The translations under genes were made by a program, and so were the position numbers. This document shows positions 58,490 through 64,000 of a DNA stretch of 64,000 nt, piece by piece. Under the pieces are notes generated by a model. That model saw only the letters and a program-made list of their open reading frames with translations. It did not search any database and had not been told where the DNA came from. This DNA is from Paenibacillus sp. cl123 (GTDB taxonomy: Bacteria; Bacillota; Bacilli; Paenibacillales; NBRC-103111). Numbering within the stretch: position 1 is the first letter of the stretch; each line of letters opens with the position of its first letter. Location of the stretch: NCBI RefSeq assembly GCF_900101595.1, contig NZ_FMYY01000009.1:124001-188000 (forward strand). The letters are read 5' to 3'.

Positions 58490-60245
58490 CGCCGCCTCCT
58501 TGCTTGTCATCGACCGGTATCCGGAAATACATCGTCGTCCCTTCTTCCCGGGAACTGGACGCCTGCAGTTGGGACGCTTGTCCGAAATGAGCCAGCAGCA
58601 TCGCATTCACGTAACTGAGCCCGATGCCCATCCCGACTTGATCCCGCTCCGGCACTTTATGCTGCATCAGCCTCTGAAGCTCCTCCTGGCTCATGCCTCT
58701 TCCGTTATCCTTCACTTGAACGAGCAGGTACCGCTCCTGATCGATCGTGATCGTCAGCTCGATGGCGCTGTCCTCTTCCGTCAGTCCGTGATAGAGCGCA
58801 TTCTCAATCAACGGCTGAAGCAGGAAACGGGGCACCGGAACATCAAGCGATCTCGGATCGGCCTGGATATCCACCGTAAATTCGTAGTTATAGCGGATCT
58901 GCTGCAGCGCTACGTAATCGTTCAACGCGTCGATCTCCTGCCTTAGCTTCACGCGGCCGCCGTCCTTGCCCAGATTGTAGCGCAGCAGACGAATAAAGAC
59001 CGTGACGAGGCTGACGATTTCCTCCTCGCCCTTCGTTTTCGCAAGCCACTGCACCGTATTCAGCGTGTTGTAGAGAAAATGAGGATTGATCTGCGCGACC
59101 AGCTTCTCCACCTCCAAGTGGCGCTTGTCCTCCTCCTGCCGCTTCAGCTCCGTAAGCAGCGACCAGATATTCGACCTCATGTCCTGAAACTGCGTCAGCA
59201 GCACGTCGAATTCGGCGATCTGAGTTAACCGGATATCACGCTGCATCTGGTTCTCGTCTTCATAACGGCTGTCGCCGAGATAACGAATTTCCTTGTTCAA
59301 TTTGCGCAGCGGAAAATAAAACATGTTCCAGATCCACCACCCTACCGCCGCGCTCACCAGCAGCGACAATGCAGCGATGGCCGCCCAGGCGATCGTCCAG
59401 CTCTGGACCTCCTGCCGGAAATCGGTCTTATGGATAATCGAGTAAACGTACCAGCCCTGCTCCTGACTGTACTCCTGAAAATAATAATGGTCCCCCGCTA
59501 TCTGATAAGCTTTGTTATCCCGATCGACCGGCAAGCGGGAGCCTGGAGGAAACGCTTCATCCTGGCTGAAGACGACGAAGCCGCTGCTGTCCGTCAGCAC
59601 CTGCACCGTCTTGATGCCGAACTGACGGTCGTTCATCAGCTGATCGTAAACGTCTGTGCTCGTCTCCACATACAGGCTTCGGCCCGTCCCTTTAATCAGA
59701 TTGACCGACCGGGACATTGAGAATACGAAACCGCTTCCATAACCGAACGTGGCATGCGGCGCATACAACGTTACTCCCTTGTAAGTGGTCAGCACCGGCA
59801 AACGCTCCGGCGTGCTGTCTGGCCGAATTGGCTGATTTTCATAGAAGACGTCATGGGAGCCGGGCGTGTAAATATATACGACGTTCGTATCCGGGTTCGT
59901 AAAGCTGAGCAGCTGAAGACGGGCGAACACCTGCTGCCCCAAAATATATTTCTCGACGGGTTCGTCTGACTCCAGCAGCAGCTGCGTATCGCGTGCGGCA
60001 TATTGCTGAGAGACATAGTTCAAATTGTTATAGGTTTTCTCCAAGGTGGTTCTGACTTGATAAAGCGTGCTTTCGATGCCTTTGACGGTTTTGTTGTCCA
60101 GAATCAAATAAATCATGTAGTACGAAACAGCGCCGATCAGCAGGATCGGCACAACAGTCGTGATCAGGAGCCCCACGATTAAATGCTTTCTTAACGAACG
60201 AGGCTTACGGAAACGGTTGCGATAACGGAGGAAAGGAATACTCAT
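58467..60245 (-). CDS. Sensor histidine kinase, YesM type
   Basis: A 592-aa membrane kinase. Span 1 (about 22-45, LIVGLLITTVVPILLIGAVS) is followed by an extracellular Cache-type sensor (about 46-285), span 2 (about 288-312) and a HAMP region. The phosphoacceptor is in AQINPHFLYNTLN (His389), and the ATPase boxes are LLQPLIENALYHG (N), VKDNGRGMS (G1) and GMGIGLSYVN (G2). ATG at 60245 or TTG at 60248 stand behind gagaggaag; the frame continuing upstream to 60371 has no ribosome site and crosses a terminator stem. It forms a pair with the overlapping response-regulator gene. Confidence 0.92.
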   Translation of the reverse strand: MSIPFLRYRNRFRKPRSLRKHLIVGLLITTVVPILLIGAVSYYMIYLILDNKTVKGIESTLYQVRTTLEKTYNNLNYVSQQYAARDTQLLLESDEPVEKYILGQQVFARLQLLSFTNPDTNVVYIYTPGSHDVFYENQPIRPDSTPERLPVLTTYKGVTLYAPHATFGYGSGFVFSMSRSVNLIKGTGRSLYVETSTDVYDQLMNDRQFGIKTVQVLTDSSGFVVFSQDEAFPPGSRLPVDRDNKAYQIAGDHYYFQEYSQEQGWYVYSIIHKTDFRQEVQSWTIAWAAIAALSLLVSAAVGWWIWNMFYFPLRKLNKEIRYLGDSRYEDENQMQRDIRLTQIAEFDVLLTQFQDMRSNIWSLLTELKRQEEDKRHLEVEKLVAQINPHFLYNTLNTVQWLAKTKGEEEIVSLVTVFIRLLRYNLGKDGGRVKLRQEIDALNDYVALQQIRYNYEFTVDIQADPRSLDVPVPRFLLQPLIENALYHGLTEEDSAIELTITIDQERYLLVQVKDNGRGMSQEELQRLMQHKVPERDQVGMGIGLSYVNAMLLAHFGQASQLQASSSREEGTTMYFRIPVDDKQGGGDESSIDR

Positions 60246-60372
60246 CAATGACGGCACTTCCTCTCGGGGCTTATGGATGCAAGGATAATCGCCTGACGGC
60301 GTCTTTTTATTCGCCGTGCGTTTGTCTGGAAGTCGAGCCGCTTCACTGTTTATACTTTCTGAGACTTGCACA

Positions 60373-60410
60373 AAAGCCGCTTCGTCGCCATACGGCTGGG
60401 AAGCGGCTTT
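60373..60410 (-). terminator. Terminator of the M50-like gene
   Basis: The arms AAAGCCGCTTC and GAAGCGGCTTT (60373-60383, 60400-60410) are followed on the minus strand by TTTTGTG. It separates the M50-like gene from the kinase gene. Confidence 0.7.
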
Positions 60411-60549
60411 CCTTGACTTGCCTGTTTATTCATTTCGGTTGGCCGTATAGATGATTATACTAGACTGCCGGGGTAAGCCGTGAGGCAAAAATGCTCTTGC
60501 GGATGTAGAAAAATGTTCGCAGGCTCGGAAAGTCTAAAGCCTCATCAAC

Positions 60550-61278
60550 CTACAAGCCCGAACCCGGACGGTCAAACTGCGGCTCCATCCGCTCCCGGCG
60601 GCGTTCCCCGCTCGATCTCCGTCCGCGAAAGAAGTGCTGCAACGCCCGTACCGCGCACCATAGCGAGAACAACGTGAACAGCAGCGCCCAGCCTACGGCG
60701 GGAACCGGCGTCACCAGCGCCAGATTGGTCGCGTCGCCGGCTTTGGACGGGTCGTTCCAGGCGTACAGCAGGAGCGAAAGCGGTCCGAAGACCGACTCCT
60801 CCAGCGTCAGAAACGCCAGCAGCAGGTAATACAGATCCCGCAGCCAACGGGGCGCAAGCGCCAGCATCAGCACGGTCAGCACGACAAATCCGAGCAGCCA
60901 AAGGATACCCGCCTGATTGCGGACAAACAGCACGAGCGAAAGCACCGCAACTACCGTGATCAGCTGCAAGCCCAGACGCTCCTTGCCGTAAGCGCGCAAT
61001 TGAAACAGCAGCAGCGCGAATAGGGAAGCGATCATATAACCGGCCAGCGAGATGGGGATCAAGCTCCACCGGCTCGATACTTGTGAGTAGGTCACTCCGC
61101 TGTGGTTGGCGTACAGCTCGATATACATCACCTTGCCCGACAGCAGCAGCGTCACGAGCGCGTGACCGAATTCATGGATCATCGTATCGAGGCTGCGGAA
61201 ATAATCGCTGAAGGGAACCAGATGCGTAAGAAAAGCCGATACGATCAGAAACAGCACGGTCTTTATCAGGTTACCCAT
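60550..61278 (-). CDS. M50-like membrane metalloprotease
   Basis: A 242-aa protein with about six spans and the zinc-protease motif IHEFGHALV (about 34-42) at the end of the second hydrophobic stretch, as in the M50B group. The C-terminus is Arg-rich and hydrophilic. The PDZ domain of site-2 proteases is absent, and the second motif (NxxPxxxxDG) is not seen; the closest sequence is YAWNDPSKAGD, where Asn-Asp may serve. The start is ATG behind ggaggga. The substrate is unknown. It stands alone between eno and the kinase gene, with terminators on both sides. Confidence 0.75.
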   Translation of the reverse strand: MGNLIKTVLFLIVSAFLTHLVPFSDYFRSLDTMIHEFGHALVTLLLSGKVMYIELYANHSGVTYSQVSSRWSLIPISLAGYMIASLFALLLFQLRAYGKERLGLQLITVVAVLSLVLFVRNQAGILWLLGFVVLTVLMLALAPRWLRDLYYLLLAFLTLEESVFGPLSLLLYAWNDPSKAGDATNLALVTPVPAVGWALLFTLFSLWCAVRALQHFFRGRRSSGERRRERMEPQFDRPGSGL

Positions 61279-61374
61279 ATGATTCCCTCCGGGGGTTGTC
61301 AGATGAAACGCTTGGGCAAAGCTATCGTTCCCGCCTCATTCGCTGCGAGGTTGCATGTTCGCCTCCGGCCGCTG

Positions 61375-61426
61375 TTAAAATCGGATGACCGGGTTGGAAT
61401 AGGCAATGGATGTCATCCGATTTTAA
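61375..61426. repeat. Perfect 15-bp inverted repeat in the eno/M50 gap
   Basis: TTAAAATCGGATGAC (61375-61389) and its exact complement (61412-61426) are separated by 22 bases. It is too far from both genes and lacks a T run for a simple terminator. It may be a binding site or a remnant of a mobile repeat. Confidence 0.6.
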
Positions 61427-61530
61427 AGGCGGCCCGTAAACTCTGCGGCTGAACACCAACCTCTTCGCTTTCGCGGAAACACAAGCCTAGGCCTACCCGT
61501 TTCACCTGACGGTATATTTTGTATAAAACC

Positions 61531-61556
61531 GCCCGCTGGATAAAATACCAGCGGGC
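61531..61556 (-). terminator. Terminator of eno
   Basis: The arms GCCCGCTGG and CCAGCGGGC with an 8-base loop are followed on the minus strand by CGGTTTTATAC, 8 bp after the eno stop. Confidence 0.8.
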
Positions 61557-61563
61557 AAGGTCA

Positions 61564-62883
<1,320 letters not shown>

Positions 62884-62939
62884 TTAATCCGATTTGCTTC
62901 AAGCTAATCAGTCCCCGGCCGGAATTAGCCGGACAAGCT

Positions 62940-64000
62940 TTAAATACGGGGCGAGAACAAAGACGTTCCCGTCATTTCCTCCGGCTTGGCAACGCCAAGG
63001 ATAGCGAGCGCCGTCGGGGCAATATCTGCCAAAATGCCATCGTTTCTTAGTGTAACACGAGTGTCGGTCATAATGAAAGGCACCGGATTCGTGGTATGAG
63101 CCGTGTTCCGCGAGCCGTCCGGATTGGTGACAACGTCCGCGTTGCCGTGATCCGCCGTGATCAGGGCAACCCCGCCTTTGGCAAGAATCGCGTCGACCAC
63201 TTGACCGAGGCAAGCATCCGTCGCTTCGATCGCTTCGATCGTCGGCTGCAGCAGGCCCGAGTGTCCGACCATGTCGGGATTGGCGAAGTTCAGGATGATC
63301 ACGTCCTGGCGTTCCGCCTCGATCTCCGCCACCGCCGCAGCGGCAACCTCATAAGCGCTCATCTCCGGCTTCAGGTCATAGGTCGCTACAGCCGGAGACT
63401 TGATCAGGATGCGCGTCTCGCCCGGAAGCTCGACATCGCGGCCGCCGCTGAAGAAGAAGGTGACGTGCGGATACTTCTCCGTCTCGGCGATGCGCAGCTG
63501 CTTCAGGTTGTTCTGGACGAGCACCTCGCCGAGCGTGTTATCGAGATTTTTCGGCTTATAGGCGACATAACCGCCCACCGTCTCGCTAAACAGCGTCAGA
63601 CATACATAATACAGATCGGTCGGCGCCTTGTCCCCGCGGTCGAAGCCGCGGAAGTCGCTGTTCGTGAACACCTGGGACAGCTGAATCGCCCGGTCGGGAC
63701 GGAAGTTGAAGAAGACGACCGAATCGCCGGACTCGACGAGCCCTACCGGCGTGCCGTCCTTCTTCACGATCACCGTCGGCATCACGAATTCATCGAAGAC
63801 GGAACGGGTGTACGATTCCAGCACGGCGTTCATCGGGTCCTCGAAGGTCGGTCCGTCGCCGTATACCATTGCCCGGTACGACTTCTCCGTGCGCTCCCAG
63901 CGCTTGTCGCGGTCCATCGCATAATACCGGCCCTGCACCGTTGCGATCCGTCCTACGCCCAGCTCGTCAATCTTGGCAATCAGCTGCTCCATGTACTTGG
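62940..64000 (-). CDS. gpmI: 2,3-bisphosphoglycerate-independent phosphoglycerate mutase (partial, N-terminus off window)
   Basis: The last 353 or so residues of an enzyme of about 512 aa that converts 3- to 2-phosphoglycerate, using two manganese ions. Seen are [34 protein letters not shown], the metal-binding [12 protein letters not shown] and [11 protein letters not shown], and the C-terminal [10 protein letters not shown]. The frame is open to the window edge, so the phosphoserine region lies outside. It ends 83 bp before eno. Confidence 0.96.
   Translation of the reverse strand, partial: KYMEQLIAKIDELGVGRIATVQGRYYAMDRDKRWERTEKSYRAMVYGDGPTFEDPMNAVLESYTRSVFDEFVMPTVIVKKDGTPVGLVESGDSVVFFNFRPDRAIQLSQVFTNSDFRGFDRGDKAPTDLYYVCLTLFSETVGGYVAYKPKNLDNTLGEVLVQNNLKQLRIAETEKYPHVTFFFSGGRDVELPGETRILIKSPAVATYDLKPEMSAYEVAAAAVAEIEAERQDVIILNFANPDMVGHSGLLQPTIEAIEATDACLGQVVDAILAKGGVALITADHGNADVVTNPDGSRNTAHTTNPVPFIMTDTRVTLRNDGILADIAPTALAILGVAKPEEMTGTSLFSPRI

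Overview
The window looks like a chromosome segment of a Paenibacillus-type Firmicute. The evidence is an S-layer (SLH) protein, LplB/YtcP-type sugar ABC importers with no ATPase gene beside them, membrane-anchored AraC regulators, a YesM/YesN-type two-component pair, strong GGAGG ribosome sites, and the order gpmI-eno and secG-rnr-smpB-ssrA. Species cannot be named from the sequence alone.

Region 1 (1-33.1 kb, mostly minus strand) is a polysaccharide-utilisation locus built around three very large secreted heparinase II/III-like proteins (2033, 1304 and 1649 aa). Two of them carry the metal-site spacing of PL21 heparinase II (His, then Asp 17 residues on, then a downstream His). The third, of the DUF4962/heparinase type, ends in cohesin, helical and dockerin modules, and its downstream neighbour is another cohesin-like secreted protein with a Gly-Asn-Pro linker. 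Two importers (lipoprotein plus two permeases each) and two membrane AraC regulators accompany them. A similar DNA motif lies in all three control regions. Between the two PL21-like genes sits a four-gene set: N-succinylamino acid racemase-like enolase-superfamily protein, nitrilase-family amidase, GNAT acyltransferase and M20 amidohydrolase. Three of these match the known D- to L-amino acid conversion route.

Region 2 (33.1-41.7 kb) is accessory: a TetR/DUF3995 pair with palindromic operators, a 1757-aa SLH protein with four near-identical 291-bp internal repeats, a second TetR gene, decayed transporter and azoreductase fragments, and a small multi-span membrane protein that may be a Pyr4/PaxB-like cyclase.

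Region 3 (41.8-48.4 kb) is a decayed prophage or integrative element next to ssrA. It holds a frameshifted tail protein, a truncated tailspike, a lectin-like ORF, an AT-rich acyltransferase and a broken large serine recombinase whose frame runs into the antisense of tmRNA. An 82-bp piece of the tmRNA gene (80/82 identical) is repeated at its left side.

Region 4 (48.3-64 kb, all minus) is largely housekeeping: ssrA, smpB, rnr (with an unusual ~150-residue Gly/Ala/Arg tail) and secG. These are followed by a third importer operon with its own sensor kinase and response regulator and a metallophosphoesterase, then a small M50-like membrane protease, enolase and the C-terminal part of gpmI.
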